Of a DNA stretch of 58,518 bases, positions 41,823 through 49,934 are shown in pieces (position 1 is the stretch's first letter; each line of letters opens with the position of its first letter). The DNA is taken from assembly GCA_037968855.1 (NCBI GenBank), contig JBBKWH010000047.1:1-58518 (forward strand). The letters are read 5' to 3'. The position numbers were made by a program, and so were the translations under genes. Source of the stretch: JBBKWH01 sp037968855 (GTDB taxonomy: Bacteria; Pseudomonadota; Gammaproteobacteria; Pseudomonadales; Moraxellaceae). The notes under the pieces are model-generated. The model did no database searches, had not been told where the DNA came from, and saw only the letters and a list, made by a program, of their open reading frames with translations.

Positions 41823-43472
41823 ATGATCACCAGTCTTACCTTGCAGAATTTTGCACTTGCACGTCATGTGACCTTAGAGATTGCAGCAGGTTTTAGTGTA
41901 TTGACCGGCGAAACAGGTGCGGGCAAGTCGTTATTATTAGACGCATTATCGGCCTGTTTGGGTGAGCGCGCTGATGCGCAAAGCGTGCGCTTTGGTGCAG
42001 ATAAAGCCGATCTCACCGCCAGCTTTGATATTCAAGCATTGGTTAAAGTGCAAGCATGGTTGACCGAACGTGAGCTACTAGATGATGAACCAGAGGTCCG
42101 ACTGCGTCGGGTGATTTCTGCCGAAGGTCGTAGCAAAGGCTGGATCAATGGTCGTCCGGCCAGCATGGGTGATTTGCGTGAACTAGGTGGCTTGTTGGTG
42201 CAACTGCATAGCCAGCATGCCCAACAACAACTGCTAAAATCTCGCTATGCCTTACAGTTTTTGGATCGAATGGCGGGTTTGGAAAAACAAGCAGAGCATA
42301 CCCGTCATGCGTATCGACAATGGCAGCATCTGTATGAACAACAACAAACGGCCCTGTTAGAACAAGCCAGTCGCGCCGCTAAGCAACAACAATTGAGTAT
42401 TCAGATTGAAGAATTATCCGCGTTGGTTGGCCTAGATTATGCCGAACTAGAACAAGAGCATGATCGCCTAAGCCATTTTGAAAGCATGATGCAAGAAACC
42501 GCGCATTTGATCGACAGCTTGGATGACCAAGACGACAATTTATTGCAGCATCTGTCGTCTTTGCTGAAGCGTGCCGAATCTCAAGCCGCGCGCGCGCCTG
42601 CCTTGGCAACAGTGGCCGAGCAATTAGGCGTGGCCTATAGCGTGACGCAAGATGCGGTCAGCACGTTACGTCAATTTGCCGAACAACAAGAATTTGATCC
42701 GGCGCGTCTTGCGCAACTGGACGAACAACTGGGTGAATTTCATCGCTTGGCACGTAAATATCGGGTCAGTCCAGATACATTGGGACAGCATTTACAGCAA
42801 TGGCAAGATGAACTGGCACAGCTTGAACGCTTTGCTGATCCTGATGCGCTGGCCGCCGAAGTTGACCGCATGCAGGCGGCATATATGCAAAGCGCTCAGA
42901 CCTTAGACCAGTCGCGCCAAGCCGCCGCCGCGCCTTTGGCCCAACGGCTCTCTGCCGAACTCCAGCCGCTGGCATTACCAGAAGCGCAGTTTGGCTTTGA
43001 GTTTAAAGCGCTTGCCCAGCCCAATAGTGATGGCTTAAACGAGATTCAATTGCTGTTCTCGGCCAACCGTGGCATGCCAATGCAAGCGTTGTCCCGCGTG
43101 GCATCAGGCGGTGAATTGTCGCGGATGACCTTGGTGATGCAAGTGATGCAAGCACAGCATACCGATGCACCGGTGCTGGTGTTTGACGAAGTGGATGTCG
43201 GCATTAGCGGTGGAACGGCAGAGATTGTGGGGCGCTTGCTGCAACAGCTTGGCCAGCATGTGCAAGTGCTGTGTATTACCCATCAGCCACAAGTCGCGGC
43301 GCAAGGTGACCAGCATTTGCTGGTCGAAAAGCAGCAAGACGAACAAGCCGCCAGCACCATTCGCAGCCTATCGCAAGAAGAACGCGTGCAAGAGCTGGCC
43401 CGTATGTCGGGTGGTGTGGCCATTAGCGATAGTACCTTACAGCATGCTCGCCAATTGCTTAGCAAAGGCTGA
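41823..43472 (+). CDS. recN: DNA repair protein RecN
   Basis: An SMC-like ATPase for double-strand break repair, 549 residues from MITSLTLQN; the upstream frame lacks family sequence. Walker A is GETGAGKSLLLDAL (about 29-42), a long coiled coil spans about 150-370, the signature is SGGELSRM and Walker B is LVFDEVDVGISG. The region upstream has no recognisable LexA box, in keeping with Moraxellaceae, which lack a normal LexA. Confidence 0.95.
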   Translation: MITSLTLQNFALARHVTLEIAAGFSVLTGETGAGKSLLLDALSACLGERADAQSVRFGADKADLTASFDIQALVKVQAWLTERELLDDEPEVRLRRVISAEGRSKGWINGRPASMGDLRELGGLLVQLHSQHAQQQLLKSRYALQFLDRMAGLEKQAEHTRHAYRQWQHLYEQQQTALLEQASRAAKQQQLSIQIEELSALVGLDYAELEQEHDRLSHFESMMQETAHLIDSLDDQDDNLLQHLSSLLKRAESQAARAPALATVAEQLGVAYSVTQDAVSTLRQFAEQQEFDPARLAQLDEQLGEFHRLARKYRVSPDTLGQHLQQWQDELAQLERFADPDALAAEVDRMQAAYMQSAQTLDQSRQAAAAPLAQRLSAELQPLALPEAQFGFEFKALAQPNSDGLNEIQLLFSANRGMPMQALSRVASGGELSRMTLVMQVMQAQHTDAPVLVFDEVDVGISGGTAEIVGRLLQQLGQHVQVLCITHQPQVAAQGDQHLLVEKQQDEQAASTIRSLSQEERVQELARMSGGVAISDSTLQHARQLLSKG

Positions 43473-43573
43473 TCCTTGCCCTGACTCCAGACTTACGGCA
43501 TGCTGATCCCATATCGTATGGCCGGTCTGTGCAGCGATTTTATTTTATGACTTGCTTGATCAGGACCTCGTTT

Positions 43574-44128
43574 ATGCCCAAAACCAATCTCGCTCATCGT
43601 TGTTTGATTGCGCCACCACGTTTGGGAGATGATTTTTTTGCTCAGACCTTGGTCTATATCGCACGCCATGACGACGACGGCGCATTGGGATTGATCATCA
43701 ATCGGCCCAGTCATGTCAAAATTGAAGACCTCCTCAGCGACCTGCAAATCACAGCGGATCAAGTTGCACCGCATGCGGTGCTAGAAGGTGGCCCGCTACG
43801 CCCCGAAGTCGGTTTTGTGTTGCATACCGGCCATCCGGTCTGGCACTCGTCGATTGCGGTGAGCGAAAATGTCTGTGTCACCACCAGCAAAGATATTTTG
43901 GAAGCCATTGCCCATAACGAAGGGGTTGAGCGTTATCAAATCATGCTCGGTTACTCCAGTTGGGGCCAAGGTCAGCTTGAAGACGAGATTGGCCGTGGCG
44001 ATTGGCTGATCTGTGAACCAGACATGGCCTTGCTTTTTGACGTGCCATACGAGCAACGCTGGACCACCGCCGCGCATAAAATTGGCGTCAATATGGACTG
44101 GTTGTCGAGCGATATTGGCCATGCGTGA
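43574..44128 (+). CDS. yqgE: YqgE/AlgH family protein (UPF0301)
   Basis: 184 residues from MPKTNLAHR, with AGGA upstream. It has the family pattern HRCLIAPPRLGDDFFAQTLVYIARHDDDGALGLIINRP and, later, LEGGPLRPEVGFVLH and LGYSSWGQGQLEDEI. It is a cytosolic protein of uncertain function; AlgH was linked to alginate regulation in Pseudomonas. Its stop overlaps the start of ruvX, the usual pairing. Confidence 0.94.
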   Translation: MPKTNLAHRCLIAPPRLGDDFFAQTLVYIARHDDDGALGLIINRPSHVKIEDLLSDLQITADQVAPHAVLEGGPLRPEVGFVLHTGHPVWHSSIAVSENVCVTTSKDILEAIAHNEGVERYQIMLGYSSWGQGQLEDEIGRGDWLICEPDMALLFDVPYEQRWTTAAHKIGVNMDWLSSDIGHA

Positions 44129-44570
44129 GGTTGAACAAACATCGGTCACCCGCGTGATGGCCTTTGATTTTGGCACGCAAAAAATGGGCATGGCTTTTGG
44201 GCAAAACCTGACCGGAACCGCCACGCCATTGCCGTTATTTGCCATGAAAGATGGCATCCCCAATTGGGAACAATTGCACAAGATCATTGGCGAGTGGAAG
44301 CCCGAAGCCTTTTTGGTCGGCTTGCCGCTCAATATGGATGATAGCGAGTCGGATCTGTCCACACGGGCGCGCAAGTTTGCCCGTCGCCTCCGTCACCAAA
44401 CCAATCTGCCCACGTGGATGGTCGATGAACGCCTATCAACCCGTGAAGCACGCGAAGCCGTCAGTCATATCAATCAACAACGCCGTGGTCGCGCCCCGTC
44501 TGCCGACTCAATGGCCGCAGTCCTGCTGGCCGAAAGCTGGTTTCGAGATGCCGATGGAGTATTGCCTTAA
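44121..44570 (+). CDS. ruvX: Holliday junction resolvase-like protein RuvX (YqgF)
   Basis: An RNase H-fold protein of 149 residues, essential in several bacteria and linked to 16S rRNA 5'-end processing. The catalytic aspartates are in VMAFDFGTQKMG near the N-terminus, WMVDERLSTREA in the middle and RAPSADSMAAVLLAESW at the end. ATG 44121 overlaps the yqgE stop. The following gene starts at its stop (TAATG). Confidence 0.94.
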   Translation: MREVEQTSVTRVMAFDFGTQKMGMAFGQNLTGTATPLPLFAMKDGIPNWEQLHKIIGEWKPEAFLVGLPLNMDDSESDLSTRARKFARRLRHQTNLPTWMVDERLSTREAREAVSHINQQRRGRAPSADSMAAVLLAESWFRDADGVLP

Positions 44571-44971
44571 TGTTTGTCCTTGCCAAACGGCTGAATAAAA
44601 TTGCCTTGCGCTTGGTGCAGTTGGCGATTGTGGTTTTTCTGATCGCAGGCACGATTGCCAGCTTACCGTCGATGCACACCTCGGCCAGCATGGCCAACCT
44701 CATGCACTATGCGCCTTTTGTGCTGATTGGCCTGTCTATCCCGTGCAGTCTGATGTGTGGTTTTTTGCTGTTTCGCTTAGGTGTGAGTTCTGGCAAAACC
44801 TTGGTCATGATCTATACGGCGGCTTGCCTGTTGTTTTTGTGCGGGACCTATTTTGGCATGGCGGGCTGGCTGGGTATTCCGTGGGTCCTTAAATGGAGCA
44901 TCGAAGGCTTTGAGCGTTTTTTACTCACTCAAGCCGATCAAGCACAGCGTGATCCCGCCTCCATCTCTTGA
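44570..44971 (+). CDS. Multipass membrane protein, unknown function
   Basis: 133 residues with three to four membrane helices (about 13-30, 47-70, 77-95 and 97-115). It overlaps the ruvX stop by one base, so it belongs to the yqgE-ruvX transcript. I recognise no family. The C-terminus is short and polar. In many relatives pyr genes follow ruvX; here this protein takes that place. Confidence 0.65.
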   Translation: MFVLAKRLNKIALRLVQLAIVVFLIAGTIASLPSMHTSASMANLMHYAPFVLIGLSIPCSLMCGFLLFRLGVSSGKTLVMIYTAACLLFLCGTYFGMAGWLGIPWVLKWSIEGFERFLLTQADQAQRDPASIS

Positions 44972-45074
44972 TAGGTGCCCTCAAGTGAATCGTTCATCGA
45001 TATTTTCGGCTTGTATCCTTGGCCCAGACCCGTTACACCATGAGTCTTCTGTTTACTGATGATTGAGTGCTGTG

Positions 45075-45857
45075 ATGACCACTGCTGCAACATTATTAAC
45101 CGGTGCATCCTCTGGGATTGGCCTTGAGTTAGCCCATCTGTTGGCCGCCGAACAACAAGTGCTGATACTGGTGGCCCGTCGCGAAGACCGCCTACAAGAA
45201 CTGGCCAAGACCCTGAAGAAAAAATACGGCGCGGATGTCCGTGTGATCGCGGCCGATCTGGCGGCAATGGGTGCGGCGCAGCAACTGGTCGACAGCATCC
45301 ATAGCCAAGGCTTGGTGATTGACACCCTGATCAACAATGCTGGATTTGGTGAAAATGGCTTATTTGCTGACAGTGATCCCGCCCGTAACAGCCAAATGCT
45401 GCATCTGAATATCATTGCCCTGACCGAACTGACTCGTTTGGCCTTGCCGGATATGCAAGCACGCCAACATGGTCGGATCTTAAACGTCGCTAGTATTGTG
45501 GCCTATCAACCTTGCCCCCGCTTTGCCATTTATGCGGCCAGCAAAGCCTATGTGCTGTCGTTTAGCGAGGCCTTACATGTCGAAGTGGCCGATCAAGGCA
45601 TCAAGGTCACTGCGCTTTGCCCTGGTTCGACCGCGACCGAATTTCACGATGTGGCACAAAACGAGCACGCACGGGTTAATCAAGTGCCCAAAGACAGCGC
45701 CGCCGATGTTGCCTTAGCCGCCTATAAAGCCTTGAATCGCGGTGAACGTAGCTTGGTCACCGGCTGGATCAATAAGCCAGTCCCTTTGATGGTACGGATC
45801 ACGCCAAAATCTGCCTTGATGTGGGCCGCCGACCGTATGGCTCGCCAAGAAAAATAA
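45075..45857 (+). CDS. Short-chain dehydrogenase/reductase
   Basis: A classical SDR of 260 residues from ATG 45075; a TTG four codons earlier is less likely. The cofactor motif is TGASSGIG (9-16), NNAG is in DTLINNAGFG, the catalytic serine in LNVASIVAYQP and YAASK holds the catalytic Y and K. The C-terminal half (ALCPGSTATEFHDVAQ) resembles the DltE/YdfG-like group. The substrate is unknown. An R in LVARREDR after the second beta strand suggests NADP preference. Confidence 0.9.
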   Translation: MTTAATLLTGASSGIGLELAHLLAAEQQVLILVARREDRLQELAKTLKKKYGADVRVIAADLAAMGAAQQLVDSIHSQGLVIDTLINNAGFGENGLFADSDPARNSQMLHLNIIALTELTRLALPDMQARQHGRILNVASIVAYQPCPRFAIYAASKAYVLSFSEALHVEVADQGIKVTALCPGSTATEFHDVAQNEHARVNQVPKDSAADVALAAYKALNRGERSLVTGWINKPVPLMVRITPKSALMWAADRMARQEK

Positions 45858-45881
45858 GGCTCAACGCCTCAATCATCGGGC

Positions 45882-45935
45882 GCAAAAAAACCTGTCATGC
45901 TGCACTCACTTAGATGCGGTATGGCAGGCTGGACC
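45882..45935 (-). terminator. Imperfect terminator after the MerR gene
   Basis: On the minus strand CCTGCCAT and ATGACAGG pair (with a mismatch) around a loop of some 27 bases and are followed by TTTTTTT. Confidence 0.5.
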
Positions 45936-45988
45936 AGATTGCCCGAACAGCAGATTTATCCTTGCTTGGTCTATTTTTGCTCAAATCA

Positions 45989-46384
45989 TTAGCGCGTATC
46001 AGACTGCATGAAGCCGCAATACTGTAAATCGCTTTGGCCTTCAGGCTGTGATGCGCGGATCAAATACTCATTTAAGGTCTGACGCATTTGCTGAAGCTCT
46101 TGCATGCGCTCATCAAGCGTGGCTATTTTTTGTAGCAGCATCTGCTGGAGCATTTGGCAAGGGGGCTGGCCAATACGGGTACGAATCGAGATCTGTAGGA
46201 TTTCATCAAGGCTAAAACCCAAACGTTGGGCCTTTCGGATAAACCGCACTTGCGCCAGTGACTCGTCATCGTAATGACGCTCCCCGTTGGGCGTGAGTAC
46301 CGCGCTCAGTAGATTAATCGATTCAAAATAATGCAATGTACTGACTGGGGTTTGGGTGAGCTCAGACAACTCGATCATGTTCAT
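45989..46384 (-). CDS. MerR family transcriptional regulator
   Basis: 131 residues from the second in-frame ATG, behind AGGA. The winged helix-turn-helix is LSELTQTPVSTLHYFESINLLSA, then the wing and LAQVRFIRKAQRLGFSLDEILQI. A long helix (MLLQKIATLDERMQELQQMRQTL) forms the dimer coil. Only two cysteines (PPCQ about 76, YCGF near the C-terminus) are present, so the metal-binding cysteine cluster of CadR/ZntR is incomplete and the effector is unknown. The nearest candidate target is unclear. Confidence 0.85.
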   Translation of the reverse strand: MNMIELSELTQTPVSTLHYFESINLLSAVLTPNGERHYDDESLAQVRFIRKAQRLGFSLDEILQISIRTRIGQPPCQMLQQMLLQKIATLDERMQELQQMRQTLNEYLIRASQPEGQSDLQYCGFMQSDTR

Positions 46385-46512
46385 GGCAAGCATCCTGTCG
46401 GCATGACTATGGTTTTTTTATGGCATCCCTTTACGCGTTCTTATCAGCACCTAAAATCGATTTGTCTGTGCTGCTTGATTGAGCATCGCTCAAAAACCAA
46501 TCGACGCCAAGC

Positions 46513-46540
46513 AAAGAACGGCCGTTAAGCCGTTCTTTTT
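46513..46540. terminator. Terminator hairpin between pgsA and the MerR gene
   Basis: AAAGAACGGC - CGTTAA - GCCGTTCTTT, a 10-bp stem including the flanking A/T. It lies 20 bases after the pgsA stop. Its T run is better on the plus strand than on the pgsA strand. Confidence 0.65.
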
Positions 46541-46560
46541 GTAATGATGCGTAAAGCGGT

Positions 46561-47145
46561 TTAGGCTTGCTTTAACCACGGCCACGCGGCTTTGAGATAA
46601 ATAAACATCGACCATAAGGTCAGTCCAACTGCGGCATAGAGCAATACATAAGCCAACGGTTCAATTGGATGCCAATTGAGCAAAAATACACTGATCGCAA
46701 TCATCTGAAAGGCAGTTTTGAGCTTACCCACATAGGACACCGCCACGCTGGTCCGTGCGCCAAGCTCGGCCATCCATTCACGCAGGGCCGAAATGGTGAT
46801 CTCACGTGAAATGATCACAATTGCTGCAAAGGCCATGCTAATGGTCGGTTGCCATTGCACCAACACCACCAATGCCGCAGCGACCATCAGCTTGTCGGCA
46901 ACCGGATCTAAGAATCGACCAAAGGCCGAGGACTGATTGAGCGCACGGGCCAGATAGCCATCGAGCCAATCGGTAATCGCGGCCAAAATAAACAAACCCG
47001 TCAGCACACCATGCCGCAGCATACTGCCCTCATGACCCGACACCCCAATCGCGGGTGGCCAATAGGCAATGATCAAAAAAACCGGAATTAAGGCAATACG
47101 TGCCAGCGTCAGGATGTTGGGGATGTTCCAAATTTTGTCGGCCAA
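46561..47145 (-). CDS. pgsA: CDP-diacylglycerol-glycerol-3-phosphate 3-phosphatidyltransferase
   Basis: An inner-membrane enzyme for phosphatidylglycerol phosphate synthesis, 194 residues, about five helices. The CDP-alcohol transferase motif is complete: DGYLARALNQSSAFGRFLDPVADKL. The start is TTG at 47145 with AGGAG six bases before it. An ATG at 47150 lies between the ribosome site and the TTG but is out of frame. Confidence 0.95.
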   Translation of the reverse strand: MADKIWNIPNILTLARIALIPVFLIIAYWPPAIGVSGHEGSMLRHGVLTGLFILAAITDWLDGYLARALNQSSAFGRFLDPVADKLMVAAALVVLVQWQPTISMAFAAIVIISREITISALREWMAELGARTSVAVSYVGKLKTAFQMIAISVFLLNWHPIEPLAYVLLYAAVGLTLWSMFIYLKAAWPWLKQA

Positions 47146-47286
47146 TTCATGCTCCTACTGCCTAGACCGCTCGATATTGCCAGCGTTCGATGGGATCATA
47201 GCAGACCAACCGATGATTAAAACTTGTATTCGGTGTACCGTTGCCCCATCTGGCTAAACAAGCCTGCCATTGATCGACTCTTTGCT

Positions 47287-49104
47287 GTGAAATCTTACGC
47301 CTCATCTCCCTCGCCGACTGATCGCGCGCCCACTGCCCAAAGTGGCCTGAGCGTGTTGCGCACGCTGCTGCCTTATCTGTGGCCCAAAGACGCGCCAAGC
47401 CTGCGCTTGCGAGTGGTATTGGCAGTGGCATTGTTGTTTGCAGCCAAGGGGATCAATGCTTATTTGCCAGTCTTGTATAAGCATGCGGTTGATGCTTTAA
47501 GCCTGAGCCAGCCTCAACTGCAAGTGTTGCTGGTGCCAATTGGACTGATCGTGGCCTATGGCGGGGTGCGGGTATCGGCGCTGTTGTTTACCGAGTTGCG
47601 TGATTCTCTATTTGCACGGGTGCAACAACACACCATTCGGATTGTGGGCGTGCGGGTGTTTCGCCATTTGCATGCCTTGTCGTTGCGTTTTCATTTGGGA
47701 CGGCAAACAGGCGGCATGAATCGCTCGATTGAGCGCGGCACACGAGCGATTGATACGCTGTTGTCCTATCTGTTGTTTAGTCTGTTTCCAACCTTTTTTG
47801 AGATTGGCTTGGTCACGGCGTTGTTGTGGCACTTTTTTAATGGCTGGTTTGCCTTGGTCACGCTAGTGACAGTGCTGTGCTATGGCGTGTTTACCTTTGT
47901 GATGACCGAATGGCGCACCAAGTTTTATCGGCAAATGAACGAAGATGAAAATCGCGCCAACACCCAAGCCATTGACTCATTGCTCAACTTTGAGACAGTC
48001 AAATACTTTGGCAATGAAGCCTTAGAAGCACGCAAATACAATGATTTGTTGTACAAGCTGGAAGACTCTGCGGTCAAAAGCCAAACCAGCTTGTCGATGC
48101 TCAATGTCGGCCAAAGTCTGATTATCTCGGTCGGCTTAACCATGATGATGATCATGGCGGCGCAAGGCATTGTGGCGGGCACGATGACCATTGGCGACTT
48201 TGTGATGGTCAACAGCTATTTGCTACAACTGTACCAACCTCTGAATGGCTTGGGCTTCGTCTATCGGGCCATCAAGCGTGCCTTTACCGATATGGAAAAC
48301 ATGTTTGATCTGCTGGCAGTCAATCGTGAAGTGGACGACGTGACCGAGGCAAAACCGCTGCACACCCAAGGCGGCGACGTGGTGTTTGAGGATGTACAGT
48401 TTGGCTATGACCCACGCAGGCCGATTATTAAAGGCATCTCACTGCGGATTCCAGCCGGTAAAACTTTGGCGGTAGTCGGGCCATCTGGCGCGGGCAAATC
48501 GACCTTAAGCCGCTTGCTGTTTCGTTTTTATGATGTTGATGACGGTCGGGTGTTGATTGATGGGCAAGACATTCGTCAGGTGCAGCAACATAGTCTGCGC
48601 CAAGCGATTGGCATTGTGCCGCAAGATACCGTGCTGTTTAACGACACCATCCGCGCCAATATTGCCTATGGACGGCCAGAGGCCAGCGAAGACGAGGTGA
48701 TTCGTGCCGCGCAGTTGGCACATATTCATCCGTTTATTTTGGCTATGCCGGATGGCTATGACACGGTGGTTGGCGAACGCGGACTTAAACTGTCTGGCGG
48801 TGAAAAACAGCGCGTCGCGATTGCCCGAACGATTTTAAAGAATCCTTGTATCTTGTTGTTTGATGAAGCTACTAGCGCGCTCGACACCCAAACCGAACGG
48901 GCGATTCAGGCCAATTTACGCGAGATCAGCCAAGGCCGAACCACATTGGTGATTGCCCATCGACTGTCTACGATTGTCGATGCCGACGAGATTGTGGTGT
49001 TGGTGGATGGTCAAATCGCTGAGCGTGGCACGCATCAAGCCTTACTTGCCGCTGGAGGCCGCTATGCCGCCATGTGGCAGCAACAAGCGGCGGAGCAGCA
49101 TTAA
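47287..49104 (+). CDS. ATM1-type ABC exporter, heavy-metal tolerance/Fe-S related
   Basis: A half-transporter of about 605 residues with a membrane domain (six helices, about 35-325) and a C-terminal ATPase domain: Walker A GPSGAGKST, signature LSGGEKQRVAIA, Walker B ILLFDEATSALD and H-loop VIAHRLSTI. The sequence RQTGGMNRSIERGTRAIDTLLSYLLF marks the ATM1/HMT1 group, which exports glutathione-linked substrates and gives metal tolerance. No ATG exists near the start; GTG 47287 is my choice, with GTG 47233 and TTG 47224 possible. Confidence 0.85.
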   Translation: MKSYASSPSPTDRAPTAQSGLSVLRTLLPYLWPKDAPSLRLRVVLAVALLFAAKGINAYLPVLYKHAVDALSLSQPQLQVLLVPIGLIVAYGGVRVSALLFTELRDSLFARVQQHTIRIVGVRVFRHLHALSLRFHLGRQTGGMNRSIERGTRAIDTLLSYLLFSLFPTFFEIGLVTALLWHFFNGWFALVTLVTVLCYGVFTFVMTEWRTKFYRQMNEDENRANTQAIDSLLNFETVKYFGNEALEARKYNDLLYKLEDSAVKSQTSLSMLNVGQSLIISVGLTMMMIMAAQGIVAGTMTIGDFVMVNSYLLQLYQPLNGLGFVYRAIKRAFTDMENMFDLLAVNREVDDVTEAKPLHTQGGDVVFEDVQFGYDPRRPIIKGISLRIPAGKTLAVVGPSGAGKSTLSRLLFRFYDVDDGRVLIDGQDIRQVQQHSLRQAIGIVPQDTVLFNDTIRANIAYGRPEASEDEVIRAAQLAHIHPFILAMPDGYDTVVGERGLKLSGGEKQRVAIARTILKNPCILLFDEATSALDTQTERAIQANLREISQGRTTLVIAHRLSTIVDADEIVVLVDGQIAERGTHQALLAAGGRYAAMWQQQAAEQH

Positions 49105-49934
49105 CGCTGATGCATAGACAAGGTCGCATCGTCAGCTAGCTGATCGAAATCTTGTGGCTCATGCGTTAATAAGGCATCTACGACTCCACCCGATAACATC
49201 CCCGCCGGTGCAGCCATGGATTGGCCGCGCCATGTCGCCAAACGCTGCATTACCGCAAATACAATCAATAGCACCAACCACACCACCCAACCCGACCACA
49301 GATTATGCGACAAAAAATGCGCCCCACGCATCATCTGCCCGATGCCCATGCCCATACCCAGCACCCAACCGGCCAATGCATAACGCCATGCCCAACGAAT
49401 ATTGGCCAGCCGCGCGACAAAATAAAACGCCATCAGCCCAAAACCACCCGCAGCATGACCACCAGGGAAGCATTTGCCTTGCCCAGCATCTGCGCCGTCT
49501 GGAATCGCAAATAACGGATAGGCGTAACCACCTGTGCCACCATACTCGGCCAAATGCCACGGACACGAATGCGCTGAGGTGGCTTTAAGAATGCCGACCA
49601 CTGACGGGCCAAGGAGCATGCCCAACAGCACAAATCCTGCTGGCCAACGCCAAACCCGCCACTGTTGCCGCCAACGACTGCCAACCAGCGGGATGGCTAA
49701 CATCAAACCAATCAAAATCACGATTTTTTTGATGCCATCATGGGCCAAATGAGTCAGCGCCCAATCATTACGATGGACAAAAAACGGCGCATGCTCGCCA
49801 GCAAACGGCGCAATCGCCCATTCATCAATTGGCCATTGGCGAAAGGCCCACAGCATCAAGACTGCTGTGCCTAGCATCCAGATGGTTTGGCCTAGCCAAA
49901 ACTGCCGATTGGGCCAGTCCTTCGCTTGACTCAT
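49101..49934 (-). CDS. PAP2 family phosphatase
   Basis: A membrane phosphatase of 277 residues with about six helices. The split active-site motifs are KATSAHSCPWHL (K and C-P form of motif 1), CFPGGHAAGGFG (PGGH, motif 2) and MRGAHFLSHNLWSG (R and H, motif 3). Family members remove phosphate from undecaprenyl-PP, phosphatidylglycerol-P or lipid A. The ATG overlaps the eptA stop by four bases (ATGA), which points to action on lipid A or an EptA by-product. The stop overlaps the end of the convergent ABC gene. Confidence 0.88.
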   Translation of the reverse strand: MSQAKDWPNRQFWLGQTIWMLGTAVLMLWAFRQWPIDEWAIAPFAGEHAPFFVHRNDWALTHLAHDGIKKIVILIGLMLAIPLVGSRWRQQWRVWRWPAGFVLLGMLLGPSVVGILKATSAHSCPWHLAEYGGTGGYAYPLFAIPDGADAGQGKCFPGGHAAGGFGLMAFYFVARLANIRWAWRYALAGWVLGMGMGIGQMMRGAHFLSHNLWSGWVVWLVLLIVFAVMQRLATWRGQSMAAPAGMLSGGVVDALLTHEPQDFDQLADDATLSMHQR

